Shown piece by piece: positions 17,096 to 26,681 of a DNA stretch of 64,000 nucleotides. The stretch covers positions 1 through 64,000 of the forward strand of contig NZ_NTFY01000009.1 in NCBI RefSeq assembly GCF_002289565.1, read 5' to 3'. Each line of letters starts with the position of its first letter. Within the stretch, counting starts at the first letter, position 1. The DNA is from Rhodopirellula sp. SM50 (GTDB lineage: Bacteria; Planctomycetota; Planctomycetia; Pirellulales; Pirellulaceae). The notes under the pieces were generated by a model. That model saw only the letters and a list, made by a program, of their open reading frames with translations. It made no database searches and had not been told where the DNA came from. A program made the position numbers and the translations under genes.

Positions 17096-18772
17096 TTAAC
17101 CGGCATGAATGCTTTTGTAGCGGGCCTGTTTGATTTCGTTGGGGTCCTCGCCCATCCGCTCTCGCAGTCCCCGGTCATAGACTTCGAAGTTGCCTTCGCA
17201 CCACGTGACTTTACCGTCGCCTTCGAATGCAAGGATATGCGTTGCGAGGCGATCAAGGAACCAGCGGTCGTGCGAAGTGACCACGACGCAGCCCGCGAAA
17301 TGCATGATCGCTTCTTCGAGAGCACGCAGCGTGTCGACATCGAGGTCGTTGGTCGGTTCGTCCAGCAGCAGCACGTTGCAGCCACGCCGCAACAGTTTTG
17401 CCAGGTGGACTCGGTTGCGTTCACCACCGGACAGGTTGCCGACTTTCTTTTCCTGGTCGGGGCCTTTGAAATTAAAGCGCGAGACATAGGCCCGCGCGTT
17501 GACGTTGCGGCCTCCCAGCACGATCGTCTCGGTTCCGCCGCTGATTTCTTCAAACACGGTGTTGTCGTCGGCCAGCGAATCGCGGCTTTGGTCGACGTAG
17601 CCCAAGTCCACCGTCTCGCCGACGCGGAACTGACCTTCATCGGCCGGTTCTTGGCCGGTCAGCATCTTGAACAGCGTCGTCTTGCCGGCTCCGTTGGGGC
17701 CGATCACGCCGACGATGCCACCGGCAGGCAATCGGAACGACAGGTCATCGATCAAAACCTTGTCGCCGAACGCCTTGTGGATGTTCTTGCCTTCGATGAC
17801 CAGTTCACCGAGATGACGATTGGACGGGATCTGGATTTCCAGCTCGTCGGGTCGATCCTCGAATTTCTCGGACGCCAAATCCTCGTACGCCTTGATCCGC
17901 GCCTTGCTTTTCGCCTGGCGGGCCTTGGGGCTCATGCGGATCCATTCCAATTCGTTGGCCAGCGTGCGTTCGCGGGCCTTGGCTTGGCGTTGTTCCAGCT
18001 GCATCCGTTTCTGACGCGCTTCCAGCCACGCGGTGTAGTTGCCTTCGAACGGAATGCCGCGGCCGCGGTCGATTTCCAGAATCCACTGGGCCACGTTGTC
18101 CAGGAAGTAGCGGTCGTGGGTCACCGCGACGACGGTGCCGGGGTACTTGGCCAGGTGTTGTTCGAGCCAGGAGACCGATTCGGCATCGAGGTGGTTGGTC
18201 GGTTCGTCCAGCAGCAGCAGGTCGGGCTGGCGGATCAGCAGTTGGCAGAGCGCGACGCGTCGGCGTTCGCCACCCGAGAGCGTGGTCACGGTGGAATCGC
18301 CGGGGGGCAGATTCATGACGGCCATCGCCATTTCGACTTGTCGATCGAGTTCCCACAGGTTGTAGGCATCGATCGTGTCTTGCAGCGTCGCCATTTCGTC
18401 GCACAGCTTTTGCATTTCGTCGTCGTCGGTGACGTCGCCGAGCAGCATGCTGATTTCATTGAATCGATCGACGATCGCGCGACGTTCGGCGACGGCGGTT
18501 TGAACGTTTTCAAACACCGTCTTGGTTTCGTCCAGCGGCGGTTCTTGTTCCAGGTAGCCGACGGTGAAGCCTTTGGTCAGTCTCGCTTTGCCGTCAAAGT
18601 CGGTGTCCTGGCCGGCCATGATCCGCAACAGCGTCGACTTTCCGGCACCGTTGGGGCCGAGGACGCCGATTTTCGCGCCCGGGTAAAACGCCAAATTGAC
18701 TTCGTTGAGCACCGTCTTTTGACCGTGCTTTTTCGTCAAGTCTTCGACTTGGTAAATGTATTGCCTGCCCAT
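17096..18772 (-). CDS. ettA: Energy-dependent translational throttle protein EttA (ABC-F)
   Basis: The 558-residue soluble ABC-F ATPase has two nucleotide-binding domains and no membrane domain. NBD1 has Walker [10 protein letters not shown], signature [11 protein letters not shown] and Walker [16 protein letters not shown]. The inter-domain linker is helical and Arg/Lys-rich (~245-310). NBD2 has [21 protein letters not shown] and [13 protein letters not shown]. Length and the N-terminal [11 protein letters not shown] match EttA (about 555 residues) rather than Uup or resistance ABC-F proteins. EttA binds the ribosomal E site and gates elongation according to ATP/ADP ratio. It starts 18 bp after the guaA stop, so guaA and ettA are probably co-transcribed. 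Confidence 0.93.
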   Translation of the reverse strand: MGRQYIYQVEDLTKKHGQKTVLNEVNLAFYPGAKIGVLGPNGAGKSTLLRIMAGQDTDFDGKARLTKGFTVGYLEQEPPLDETKTVFENVQTAVAERRAIVDRFNEISMLLGDVTDDDEMQKLCDEMATLQDTIDAYNLWELDRQVEMAMAVMNLPPGDSTVTTLSGGERRRVALCQLLIRQPDLLLLDEPTNHLDAESVSWLEQHLAKYPGTVVAVTHDRYFLDNVAQWILEIDRGRGIPFEGNYTAWLEARQKRMQLEQRQAKARERTLANELEWIRMSPKARQAKSKARIKAYEDLASEKFEDRPDELEIQIPSNRHLGELVIEGKNIHKAFGDKVLIDDLSFRLPAGGIVGVIGPNGAGKTTLFKMLTGQEPADEGQFRVGETVDLGYVDQSRDSLADDNTVFEEISGGTETIVLGGRNVNARAYVSRFNFKGPDQEKKVGNLSGGERNRVHLAKLLRRGCNVLLLDEPTNDLDVDTLRALEEAIMHFAGCVVVTSHDRWFLDRLATHILAFEGDGKVTWCEGNFEVYDRGLRERMGEDPNEIKQARYKSIHAG

Positions 18773-18790
18773 GCCTTGCTTGTTCCTGTC

Positions 18791-20404
18791 CTATTCCCAC
18801 TCGATCGTTGCGGGCGGCTTGCTGCTGATGTCATAGCAGACTCGGTTGACGCCCTTGACTTCGTTGATGATTCGTGTGCTGATCCGGGCCAGCAGTTCGT
18901 ACGGCAATCGGCTCCAATCGGCCGTCATAAAATCGTCGGTGTTGACGCTGCGGACGGCGATCGCATTGTCATACGTTCTCGCGTCGCCCATCACGCCCAC
19001 ACTTTGGACCGGTAGCAGGACCGCAAAGGTCTGGCTGGTTTCGCGGTACAGTCCCGCCGCTTCGATCTCTTCGATCACGATCGCATCGGCCGCCCGCAGC
19101 ACGACGAGTTTGTCGCGTGTGACTTCGCCCAGGCATCGGACGGCCAAGCCGGGACCGGGGAACGGATGCCGCCAGACCAGTTTTTCCGGCAAGCCCAATT
19201 CCAATCCCAGTCGTCGCACTTCGTCCTTGAACAGGTCGCGGAGCGGTTCGATCAGTTCAAACCCCAGTTCTTCCGGCAGCCCGCCGACGTTGTGGTGCAA
19301 CTTGATCGTCGCGGCCGGTCCGTCGGGATCGGCGCCGCTTTCGATCACGTCGGGGTACAGGGTGCCTTGGGCGAGGAAGTGGGCGTTCTCGATCGATTCG
19401 GCTTCCTTTTTGAAGCACTCGATAAAGTCATGGCCGATGCGTCGGCGTTTTTCCTGTGGCTCGACGACGCCGGCCAGCGACGCGAGGAACCGGTCTTCGG
19501 CGTCGACGACATGCAAGTCGGCTTTAAAGTGATTGGTGAATTCGTCGATCACCAAGGCCTGTTCGTTTTTGCGTAGCAGCCCGTTGTCGATCAAGATGCA
19601 CGTCAACTGGGGGCCGATGGCTTTGTACAGCAGTGCCGCGACGACGGAGGAATCGACGCCGCCGCTGAGCCCGCAGATCACGCGTCGGTCGCCGACGGCG
19701 TCGCGAATCTGGCGGACGGTGGCGTCGGCGAAATCACTCAGTTGCCAATTGGGTTCACAGCCGCAGATGCCTCGGACAAAGTTCGCCAGCACCTTTCCGC
19801 CCAGCGGGGTGTGCGTGACTTCCGGATGGAACTGCATGCCGTAAACCGGCAATTCCTTGTGCCGGATCGCCGCAAACGGGCAGGTGCTGGTGCGGGCGAG
19901 CGGTTCGAATTGCTCGCTGATCGCCGAAATCTGGTCTCCGTGGCTCATCCAGACGTCGATCTCGCCCGGCAACTCTTCAAACAGCGTTCCCGGATCGACA
20001 ATTTCGCACATCGCGTGGCCGTATTCGCGTCGCGAGGTGTTGGTCACCTTGCCGCCGAACGCTTCGCAGGCGACTTGCAATCCGTAACAGATGCCCAGAA
20101 CGGGAATCCCAAGTTTGAACAATTCGGGATCGCAGCGGGGCGCCCCGTCCTCGTAAACGCTGGACGGTCCGCCGGACAAAATGATGCCTTTGGGGGCCAG
20201 TTCGGCGATCCGATCGGCGGACAGATCGTGTCGGATGATCTGACAGTAGACGTTCTGTTCGCGAACGCGTCGGGCGATCAGCTGGGCGTATTGCGAACCG
20301 AAATCCAGGACAACGATCCGTTGATCGGTCAGCACCGAAGCGCCGGCCTCGGAAAGGCTTGATTCGGTGGAGTTGCCCGTCGAGTGGGCGCTGGAAACAC
20401 TCAT
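18791..20404 (-). CDS. guaA: GMP synthase (glutamine-hydrolysing)
   Basis: The 537-residue protein makes GMP from XMP, glutamine and ATP. The class I glutamine amidotransferase domain (~residues 28-220) has nucleophile Cys106 in GICYGLQ and the oxyanion strand [12 protein letters not shown]; the catalytic His-Glu is in [10 protein letters not shown]. The ATP-pyrophosphatase domain has the PP-loop [15 protein letters not shown]. The C-terminal dimerisation domain ends KPPATIEWE, the canonical GuaA terminus. The first ~25 residues ([16 protein letters not shown] and on) are a Ser-rich extension relative to E. coli. The gene is divergent from surE and forms an operon with ettA. Confidence 0.96.
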   Translation of the reverse strand: MSVSSAHSTGNSTESSLSEAGASVLTDQRIVVLDFGSQYAQLIARRVREQNVYCQIIRHDLSADRIAELAPKGIILSGGPSSVYEDGAPRCDPELFKLGIPVLGICYGLQVACEAFGGKVTNTSRREYGHAMCEIVDPGTLFEELPGEIDVWMSHGDQISAISEQFEPLARTSTCPFAAIRHKELPVYGMQFHPEVTHTPLGGKVLANFVRGICGCEPNWQLSDFADATVRQIRDAVGDRRVICGLSGGVDSSVVAALLYKAIGPQLTCILIDNGLLRKNEQALVIDEFTNHFKADLHVVDAEDRFLASLAGVVEPQEKRRRIGHDFIECFKKEAESIENAHFLAQGTLYPDVIESGADPDGPAATIKLHHNVGGLPEELGFELIEPLRDLFKDEVRRLGLELGLPEKLVWRHPFPGPGLAVRCLGEVTRDKLVVLRAADAIVIEEIEAAGLYRETSQTFAVLLPVQSVGVMGDARTYDNAIAVRSVNTDDFMTADWSRLPYELLARISTRIINEVKGVNRVCYDISSKPPATIEWE

Positions 20405-20775
20405 GCAGGTGTGAATGGATTAAAGGGGAGCCGAGGTGGCAGGACCGTCGGGCCAAACACGCGACGAATTGGAAACGCCGGCGGCGTCGATCAGCCGCCT
20501 GCGTTTCGCTGGATCGACTTTGTTGCGCGTGCCGTAGTCGCCAATGCCAAACCGGGAGTGTAGAAAATGCACCGGTAATCCCCAAGGGGCTAAACCGCGG
20601 ACGCCGGGTAGATCGTTCGGCTCTGCCGGCCCCGGGGGGCGTATTGACTGGTTGTCGATGCGACCGGACCGACCCGGATTTCGGCCGCCAGCCCCCGGGA
20701 TTGACCAGCGATTGACTCCGCCGATGGTTCGGCCGATCGCCAGAATTTATTCCACGATGCCACCTTGATGAACCC
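20405..20775. other. Divergent intergenic region guaA / surE
   Basis: This 371-bp gap should hold the promoters of guaA and surE. I see no riboswitch fold, repeat shared with the rest of the window, or credible small gene. The frames crossing it are short and lack gene-like composition. Confidence 0.4.
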
Positions 20776-21537
20776 ATGCGAATTCTTTTGACCAATGACG
20801 ATGGTGTGTTCGCACCCGGACTGGCCGCACTGGAACAACAGCTCCGCCACCTCGGGGAGGTGATCGTGATCGCGCCGGCGACCGAACAGTCGGGCGTCAG
20901 CCACTCGATCACCTTTCTCACCCCGTTGGTGGGGAAGTCGATTCATCGCGACGGCCGACACTGGGCTTGGGCGGTTGAGGGCAGTCCGGCCGATTGCGTC
21001 AAACTGGCGATCGCCGAACTGCTGCGCGACAATCCGGTCGATCTGGTCGTCAGCGGCATCAACAACGGACTCAACGCCGGCATCAATGTGCTGTACAGCG
21101 GCACCGTCGCCGCGGCGATCGAAGGGGCCTTTTTCGGAACCACCAGCGTCGCCGTCTCACTCGAATACGACCCCGATGCCGATTTTCAGTCCGCGGCAGT
21201 GATCGCAAAAAAAATCATCGGTGGGATCGCAAAGCACCCCGCCTCCAAAGGCAAGTTGTTCAATCTGAACATCCCGACCGCAGCCACCCAGTCGCCCGCG
21301 GAACTGCAAATCGTGCCGATGGGACTGGCCCAGTACGGCAACCGCTACGAAAAACGCCAAGACCCCGGCGGACGAGATTATTACTGGGCACTGTGGGAAG
21401 AACCCAGCGAGCCGCCGCAAGAGAAAACCGACATCACCGAGCTGCGCAAAGGCAACGTGACCCTGACGAGTTTGCAGTTCGACATGACCAACCACCCGCT
21501 GACCGATGACATGGAAGGCTGGGGATTGAAGTTGTAG
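20776..21537 (+). CDS. surE: 5'/3'-nucleotidase SurE
   Basis: The 253-residue protein has the SurE N-terminal active site MRILLTNDDG, with the Asp pair that binds the divalent metal. Further family hallmarks are APATEQSGVSHSIT (metal-binding Ser region) and VVSGINNGLNAG (Asn ligand), then YSGTVAAAIEGAFFG. SurE hydrolyses nucleoside monophosphates and short polyphosphates and is linked to stress survival. The length is normal. The gene is monocistronic on the plus strand, divergent from guaA. A purine-nucleotide link with its neighbour is plausible but may be chance. Confidence 0.95.
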   Translation: MRILLTNDDGVFAPGLAALEQQLRHLGEVIVIAPATEQSGVSHSITFLTPLVGKSIHRDGRHWAWAVEGSPADCVKLAIAELLRDNPVDLVVSGINNGLNAGINVLYSGTVAAAIEGAFFGTTSVAVSLEYDPDADFQSAAVIAKKIIGGIAKHPASKGKLFNLNIPTAATQSPAELQIVPMGLAQYGNRYEKRQDPGGRDYYWALWEEPSEPPQEKTDITELRKGNVTLTSLQFDMTNHPLTDDMEGWGLKL

Positions 21538-21565
21538 CGACGAGGTTCCATCCGGCGTCGTTTTC

Positions 21566-21671
21566 GTAGGGCATGCTGTGCATGCCGGTTGTCACGCACA
21601 GCGTGACCTACTGCTGTTGTCACGCACAGCGTGACCTACTGCTGTTGTCACGCACAGCGTGACCTACTGCT
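21566..21671. repeat. Palindromic repeats: one GCATGC unit plus three tandem 28-bp units
   Basis: A copy of the GTAGGGCATGCTGTGCATGCC palindrome (21566-21587) is followed by three tandem copies of a 28-bp unit containing the palindrome GTCACGCACAGCGTGAC and CTACTGCTG. The last unit runs through the stop codon (TAG, 21664-21666) of the CRTAC1-type protein gene on the minus strand, so that the repeat encodes its final residues. Confidence 0.8.
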
Positions 21672-23505
21672 GCACCAATTCGATCAACCGATCGACGCCG
21701 TTGACCTCCACCGCAACGGGGGCTTCGCCGGGCCAGGTCACGGTGACGCGATCGACGGTCTTCGCCTCGCCGAGCCCGAAGGTCAGTTCCAGTTCCGATT
21801 GGCTGAGGTAGCTGCGGGTCGGCATGACGACGCGTGTTTGTGATTGGTCGCCGACCGTCACGGTGACCGCGGCCCCGATGGCGTCGCGATTGCAACGTGT
21901 ACCCTGCAATCGAAATCGCAGGTAGTGATGCCCGCTGGCCTGGTCGTTGCGGAACAGCTTGGCCGGCCCGTCGCTGACCGAGATCACGACGTCTTGGTCG
22001 CCATCGTTGTCAAAATCACCAAATGACGCACCGCGGCCGACGATCGGTTCGCAAAACGACTCTCCGGTGCAGTTTTCATCCAACAGCGCCAGTTCGGATT
22101 GCGCGTCACGTCCCGCGTTCCAGAACAACTGGGGCGGTTGGGCGTAACGCAACGTCCGCTGCGTCTTTTCAATCTCTTCTTCCAGGTGGCCGTTGGCGCC
22201 CAGGATGTCCAGGCGACCGTCCAGGTCGGCGTCAAAGAAGAACAGGCCGAAGGTCAGGCCCAATCGTGTCGGCGGTCCGAATCCCGTGAACATGGCCGCA
22301 TCGACAAATGTCTGCCGCTTCGGTGATGCCATGTACAGCGCGCTGGCTTCGTTGGCGAAGTTTCCGATGCCGATCGCCAGCGTGCCGTCGGCGCGAAAGA
22401 CGGCGGCGTCGATCCCCATCGCGCCGCGGGCATTGCCGCTGGCGAGGTCATAGGCGATCCCGGCCAGTCGTCCCGTTTCGGTGAACGTGCCGTCGCGATT
22501 GTTTTCGAACAGGAAATTACGCACGGTGTCGTTGGCGACGACGATGTCCAGATAGCCGTCGCGGTTAGCATCGACCGGAACGAGGCCCATCGCTTTGCCC
22601 AGCACGACATCGGTTTCGGCGCTTCGCATTTGAATCCCCGCCGACTGGGAGACGTCTTTGAATACGCCACCACCTTCGTTGTGGTACAGGTACGAATGGG
22701 CGCCCGAGAACGCGTCGGGCGGGCCGTAGGATCGGTTTTCTCCGTCGATCGAAAACGTTTGCGACAGATCCAGGTCGCGGCTCCAGGTGACATAGTTGCA
22801 GACAAACAGGTCCAAGCGTCCGTCGTTGTCGTAATCAAAAAAGCCCGCGCTGGTGCTCCAAGCTTCGTCAGATCCCCCCACGCCGGCTCGCTCGGTCACA
22901 TCGACGAATTTTCCGTCGTCATTTCGCAACAAGCGGTTGGAGCCGACCGCAGTGATGAAGACGTCGCGATCGCCATCGTTGTCGTAGTCACCGACGGCGG
23001 CCCCCATCCCGTAAAGCGATAGGTCGAGCCCGGTTTGCTCGGAGACATCCACAAACTTGAACGCGCCGTCCCCCTGATACAGACGACAGGTGCTTGCCGA
23101 CGCGTTCTCGGTCCAGGGCCAATCCGTCGAATTGACGAACAACAGGTCTTGGTTGCCGTCTTGGTTGTAATCGAAGACCGCCACACCGCTGCCCATCGTT
23201 TCCGGCAGCAATTTCTCGCCCTGCTTGCCCGCGTCATGGACGAAGTCGACGCCCGATGTCTGCGTGACCTCGACCAGCGGGATTTGTGGCAGCGTCGCCT
23301 GGTCGACCTGCCGGCCTTCGGGAGCCTCGGGCTGAATCTCGATCGCCTTGCGGTCCTTCTGGCGGAGATTCAGAAAGGCCAGCATCCCGATGATCGGCAG
23401 CATCATCACGATGATAAAAATCAGCGACTTTCGAAACGCGGATTCGATCACCGCGTCGTTCTGCACGTCTTCGTCTTCGGCGGGTTCGGTCGGCAAGTTG
23501 GTCAT
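21664..23505 (-). CDS. CRTAC1-type FG-GAP/VCBS repeat protein with ASPIC/UnbV domain
   Basis: The 613-residue protein has a membrane anchor near the N-terminus (residues ~29-48) and an extracytoplasmic portion. Several Asp-rich VCBS/FG-GAP repeats follow (DYDNDGDRDVFIT, DYDNDGRLDLFVCNY, DANRDGYLDIVVANDT, DADLDGRLDILGANGH, DFDNDGDQDVVIS), which typically bind Ca2+ in beta-propeller blades. The C-terminal ~90 residues (HHYLRFRLQG to ELVQQ) are an ASPIC/UnbV domain, as in CRTAC1. The function of these proteins in planctomycetes is unknown. It is the last gene of a minus-strand set with a cytochrome-TPR protein and a larger CRTAC1 lipoprotein. The final residues come from a repeat. Confidence 0.9.
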   Translation of the reverse strand: MTNLPTEPAEDEDVQNDAVIESAFRKSLIFIIVMMLPIIGMLAFLNLRQKDRKAIEIQPEAPEGRQVDQATLPQIPLVEVTQTSGVDFVHDAGKQGEKLLPETMGSGVAVFDYNQDGNQDLLFVNSTDWPWTENASASTCRLYQGDGAFKFVDVSEQTGLDLSLYGMGAAVGDYDNDGDRDVFITAVGSNRLLRNDDGKFVDVTERAGVGGSDEAWSTSAGFFDYDNDGRLDLFVCNYVTWSRDLDLSQTFSIDGENRSYGPPDAFSGAHSYLYHNEGGGVFKDVSQSAGIQMRSAETDVVLGKAMGLVPVDANRDGYLDIVVANDTVRNFLFENNRDGTFTETGRLAGIAYDLASGNARGAMGIDAAVFRADGTLAIGIGNFANEASALYMASPKRQTFVDAAMFTGFGPPTRLGLTFGLFFFDADLDGRLDILGANGHLEEEIEKTQRTLRYAQPPQLFWNAGRDAQSELALLDENCTGESFCEPIVGRGASFGDFDNDGDQDVVISVSDGPAKLFRNDQASGHHYLRFRLQGTRCNRDAIGAAVTVTVGDQSQTRVVMPTRSYLSQSELELTFGLGEAKTVDRVTVTWPGEAPVAVEVNGVDRLIELVQQ

Positions 23506-23566
23506 GGAGACGTGGTGAGGAAGGGTGACGTGACGGTCGAGGGGAAATCAGTGTCGGTTCCGAAAA

Positions 23567-23625
23567 GTGGGAGAGGCTTCCAGCCTGTCGATGCAGCAAT
23601 GACGAACCTGGAAGCCTTTCCCACC
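23567..23625. repeat. GTGGGA...TCCCAC inverted-repeat element, copy 1
   Basis: GTGGGAGAGGCTTCCAGCC and its near-complement ending GGAAGCCTTTCCCAC flank a ~20-bp centre. A second copy in similar form lies at 31450-31506. The element sits between two genes of the CRTAC1/cytochrome set and ends 4 bp before the cytochrome gene's stop codon. Confidence 0.75.
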
Positions 23626-23628
23626 GTT

Positions 23629-26427
23629 TCATTGGCGATGCAAGTCATAAATCACGAGGGCCTCGGCCGCATGGCTGGCGGCCGGGTACTTGCGCCGCGC
23701 CGCCGGCAACGCGACAGCCGACGCATTGTCATCGAGTTTGTATCGATCGTGCAATCGGCGATGGTGCTCTTGCGCCGCCTGGTCGCCTGCCAAGCCCGCG
23801 ATCTTGGCCAGATTGGCGTGTGCGGTGGCGTTTTCCGAGTCCAATTCCAACACACGCAAAAACTCGACACGTGAGCGTTCCAAACCGTCTTGGAAACCCG
23901 CTTCGTCTCCCATCACGTCTTTTTGTTGCGCGATATCCAACAGCGTGAGTGCCAATTCGTTGCGAACAACATAGTCCAGTGAGAAATCAAACCCCCGCTC
24001 GGGGACGCGGGTGTCCAGCGTGCCCTGCAGCAGTTTGGCGGCGGTCTCCAGGTTCCCCTGCTGTCGGTTCACCACGCCGCTCAGCCAAGCGTGTGTCCAC
24101 GACGGCGGCTCGGGCTCCATCTCGAGCGCCTCGGTCAAGCTGTCGGTCGCACCGTCCAAGTCACCTTCGGCAAACTGGACCCGCGCCAGATTCATCGGGC
24201 CGTCGGAACGTCCAAGCTCACGCACCCTGGTGAACGCCTCGGCGGCTTGTTTCTGTTCGGCTCTGCCCCGCAGCAACATGCCAATCCCGTAATCGTTCCA
24301 ACGCTGCCAGGTCGGAATCGGTGGCTGGTCATCGGATGCTTCGGCCATTGCCCATTGCGGGTCCAGCTCGACATGCTCGTCGGTCACCGCCAACGTGACC
24401 GCATCACGTGCGATTTCGATGATCGGCAAATCATTGGGGTCGCCGACGTCGCCCAGGTCGAGTGGATCGCGCGCGGGATCGCGGTCGGCGCGGATGTAAT
24501 CCAAATATTCGGTGTCAAATTTTCGGTACAACAGCCGCGCCGTGATCTCGATCGGCGCATCGGATTCCTGGGGGACGTTCAACAGGTAGTGGACCGTTTG
24601 GCCGGCGCCCGGAGGGATTTGGTGCGCGTAGAGTACGGTGAAAATATCCTGGGCGTTGCGTCGGTTGATGCGATTGCCTTCGCGGTCGACGACGAAGTTA
24701 TTGACGAAGTGAGACCACTCGTCGACGCGTTCTCTCTCATCCCGGCCGCCGCTCTTGCCGATCACCTTGCCGTCTTGAATCGCGGTGAACTCGATCCAAA
24801 TCTGATTCGAATCGGTGGTGCCTTGGGTGAAGTGATGGCCCAGGGTGAGTGTTCGCAGCACCGTTTCGACCAGGTAGGACTCGCCCTTGACGACGCTGGC
24901 GCCCTGGTTGGGCAGCGGCGCGATCAGCTCGCCTTCGATCGATCCGCCACGCCGCAGGCCGAACAGGTCCAGACGCAGCGAACCCTCGAGCAACTTGCGA
25001 TGCGCCTCGATGCCGTCCAGGTCACCGGTCCAGTAGGACAAGGCGGAATTGGCGCTGGGGAACCGATGGTCGTGGACGGCTAAACCGCCCAGTTCCGCGT
25101 TGTACTTGGCACCGAACTGGTCACTGGCACGCGCCGGCATGTGGCATTCGTTACAGTTCTCTTGTGCCTTGGGCGGATAATAAAAACTGCGTGCCCCGTG
25201 CCCGGACACGCCGCTGAGCAGATAGCTGTCGTAGTGGTTTTGACCACGCAACCAGTCTTTGTAGTGGGTCAATTCGCCGGGCAGGGAAACCTTGTGACAG
25301 GTGCCACAGAACTCGGCGGTCTTGTGGAACGGTTTCAGCATTTCGGACTTGTGAAAGGCCGGTTTCGCCTTGACCATCAAATCGCTCAACGTTTGCAGCA
25401 CGCCGTGATCGCTGTAGGCAAAGGGGTAGTGCCGGGGTTCGTCGATTGTGTAATCCGCGTTGCCGACGTGTGAATCGATCGATTGAATCGCGTGACACGA
25501 GGTGCAGGTGATTCCGGCATGGGCGGTCACGTCGTCGACATCGTCGTAGTTCGGGTCGTCGAACTTGCCTGAAAAGAAGGGGACCGGATCGTGGCATCCG
25601 GCGCACCAGCGCGAGGCTTGGACGGATCCGTCGCGTTGGGCGGCCACTCGGCGTGTCTCGCGGACCGATGCGCGATAGGCCGGGTTGTTGAAACTGCTCA
25701 ATTTATGAACGCTGTGAACCCAGTCGTCGTGGATGTCGCTGTGGCAACGCAAGCAATAATCGTCGTTCTGTAAGACGTCTTGCGAAATGAATTTGCCCGT
25801 CGCCGTCGATGCGAGCGAAGGCTGGAAGTACTTGTCGCCTTCGGCCGGCGCGATGCCTTCGCTGATCCTTGGGTCGCTCGCTTGGAACGCCACCATCACG
25901 GCCACGAAACAGCCGATCGCCACTGCGACGCGACGCCCGATGTGCCACTTGATCCTAGGACCGACCAAGCGATGCAGCCAGTACAGCCAAATGGCGATCA
26001 GCGGGGTCAGCAAATGCGCCCAGTAGATGACGCTTCGGACCGAAGGGTTGACGATGTTGAGCGAGCCGATCCGCGTCAGCAACACGCCGCTGATCAGAAT
26101 GATCAATGCGACCGCCAACAGCGCGTAACCGATCTTGACCGCGCGTCGATTGCGTCGATCCTTCGCACGCCACATGTGCGCGAATCCAAAAATCACCACC
26201 GGCAGGATCAGCAGCAGACCGAGCCCGAGATGGCCCAGGAACATCAACTGATAAAAATGCGACTCGTAGACCTGGCCGGTGAAAACTTGTAGCCACGTGA
26301 CGCCGGTCAAGTAAAGCCCGTTGGCAGCCAGCACACCGAACAGCGTCAACACGACATACAACATGACCCGCAAGCGAGGCGTGATGACGCGTCGAGGTTT
26401 CTTGGAGGTGGCGGGAGATGCGGTCAT
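23629..26427 (-). CDS. Membrane-anchored pentahaem cytochrome c with C-terminal TPRs
   Basis: The 932-residue protein begins with about five hydrophobic segments (near residues 20-42, 60-84, 100-118, 130-151, 168-183). An extracytoplasmic domain follows with five CxxCH haem c sites: CLRCH (225), CAGCH (275), CTSCH (308), CGTCH (374) and CNECH (425). Further His residues could be distal ligands. The middle part (~450-690) has no domain I can name. Residues ~715-890 form TPR-like helical repeats (GMLLRGRAEQKQAAEAFTRV and following). It resembles multihaem 'tetratricopeptide' cytochromes of planctomycetes, probably moving electrons at the inner membrane. It lies between two CRTAC1-type genes on one strand, which suggests a joint complex. 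Confidence 0.88.
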   Translation of the reverse strand: MTASPATSKKPRRVITPRLRVMLYVVLTLFGVLAANGLYLTGVTWLQVFTGQVYESHFYQLMFLGHLGLGLLLILPVVIFGFAHMWRAKDRRNRRAVKIGYALLAVALIILISGVLLTRIGSLNIVNPSVRSVIYWAHLLTPLIAIWLYWLHRLVGPRIKWHIGRRVAVAIGCFVAVMVAFQASDPRISEGIAPAEGDKYFQPSLASTATGKFISQDVLQNDDYCLRCHSDIHDDWVHSVHKLSSFNNPAYRASVRETRRVAAQRDGSVQASRWCAGCHDPVPFFSGKFDDPNYDDVDDVTAHAGITCTSCHAIQSIDSHVGNADYTIDEPRHYPFAYSDHGVLQTLSDLMVKAKPAFHKSEMLKPFHKTAEFCGTCHKVSLPGELTHYKDWLRGQNHYDSYLLSGVSGHGARSFYYPPKAQENCNECHMPARASDQFGAKYNAELGGLAVHDHRFPSANSALSYWTGDLDGIEAHRKLLEGSLRLDLFGLRRGGSIEGELIAPLPNQGASVVKGESYLVETVLRTLTLGHHFTQGTTDSNQIWIEFTAIQDGKVIGKSGGRDERERVDEWSHFVNNFVVDREGNRINRRNAQDIFTVLYAHQIPPGAGQTVHYLLNVPQESDAPIEITARLLYRKFDTEYLDYIRADRDPARDPLDLGDVGDPNDLPIIEIARDAVTLAVTDEHVELDPQWAMAEASDDQPPIPTWQRWNDYGIGMLLRGRAEQKQAAEAFTRVRELGRSDGPMNLARVQFAEGDLDGATDSLTEALEMEPEPPSWTHAWLSGVVNRQQGNLETAAKLLQGTLDTRVPERGFDFSLDYVVRNELALTLLDIAQQKDVMGDEAGFQDGLERSRVEFLRVLELDSENATAHANLAKIAGLAGDQAAQEHHRRLHDRYKLDDNASAVALPAARRKYPAASHAAEALVIYDLHRQ

Positions 26428-26521
26428 AGGAAAAACGGAAGGAGGTTGTTGCAGTGGGGGCTGGTATCAAACGGCTAGTGCCGTGTCAGCGTTCAATGTT
26501 CGGGTTGCGTTTGTCGAGCGG

Positions 26522-26590
26522 AAAAGGGGGCAGGTACCAAAACCAAATGGCCCAACGGGTGCTTCGCATTTTTGGTACCTGACCCCTTTT
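26522..26590. repeat. GGTACCTGACCCC hairpin repeat (REP-like)
   Basis: AAAAGGGGGCAGGTACCAAAA at the left pairs with TTTTTGGTACCTGACCCC at the right across a ~30-bp loop. It has the same layout as the GGGTCAGGAGCC family but a different core (GGTACC in place of GGAGCC). It lies in the 127-bp core of the spacer between the CRTAC1 lipoprotein and cytochrome genes. Confidence 0.8.
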
Positions 26591-26681
26591 CCGCGGCACT
26601 CACCAACTACGACGCAGCCAAACCACTTTCGGTTTGGTCCGTCCGCATCCCGATGCGACGTTTTTCCACGGCTGATTCCTG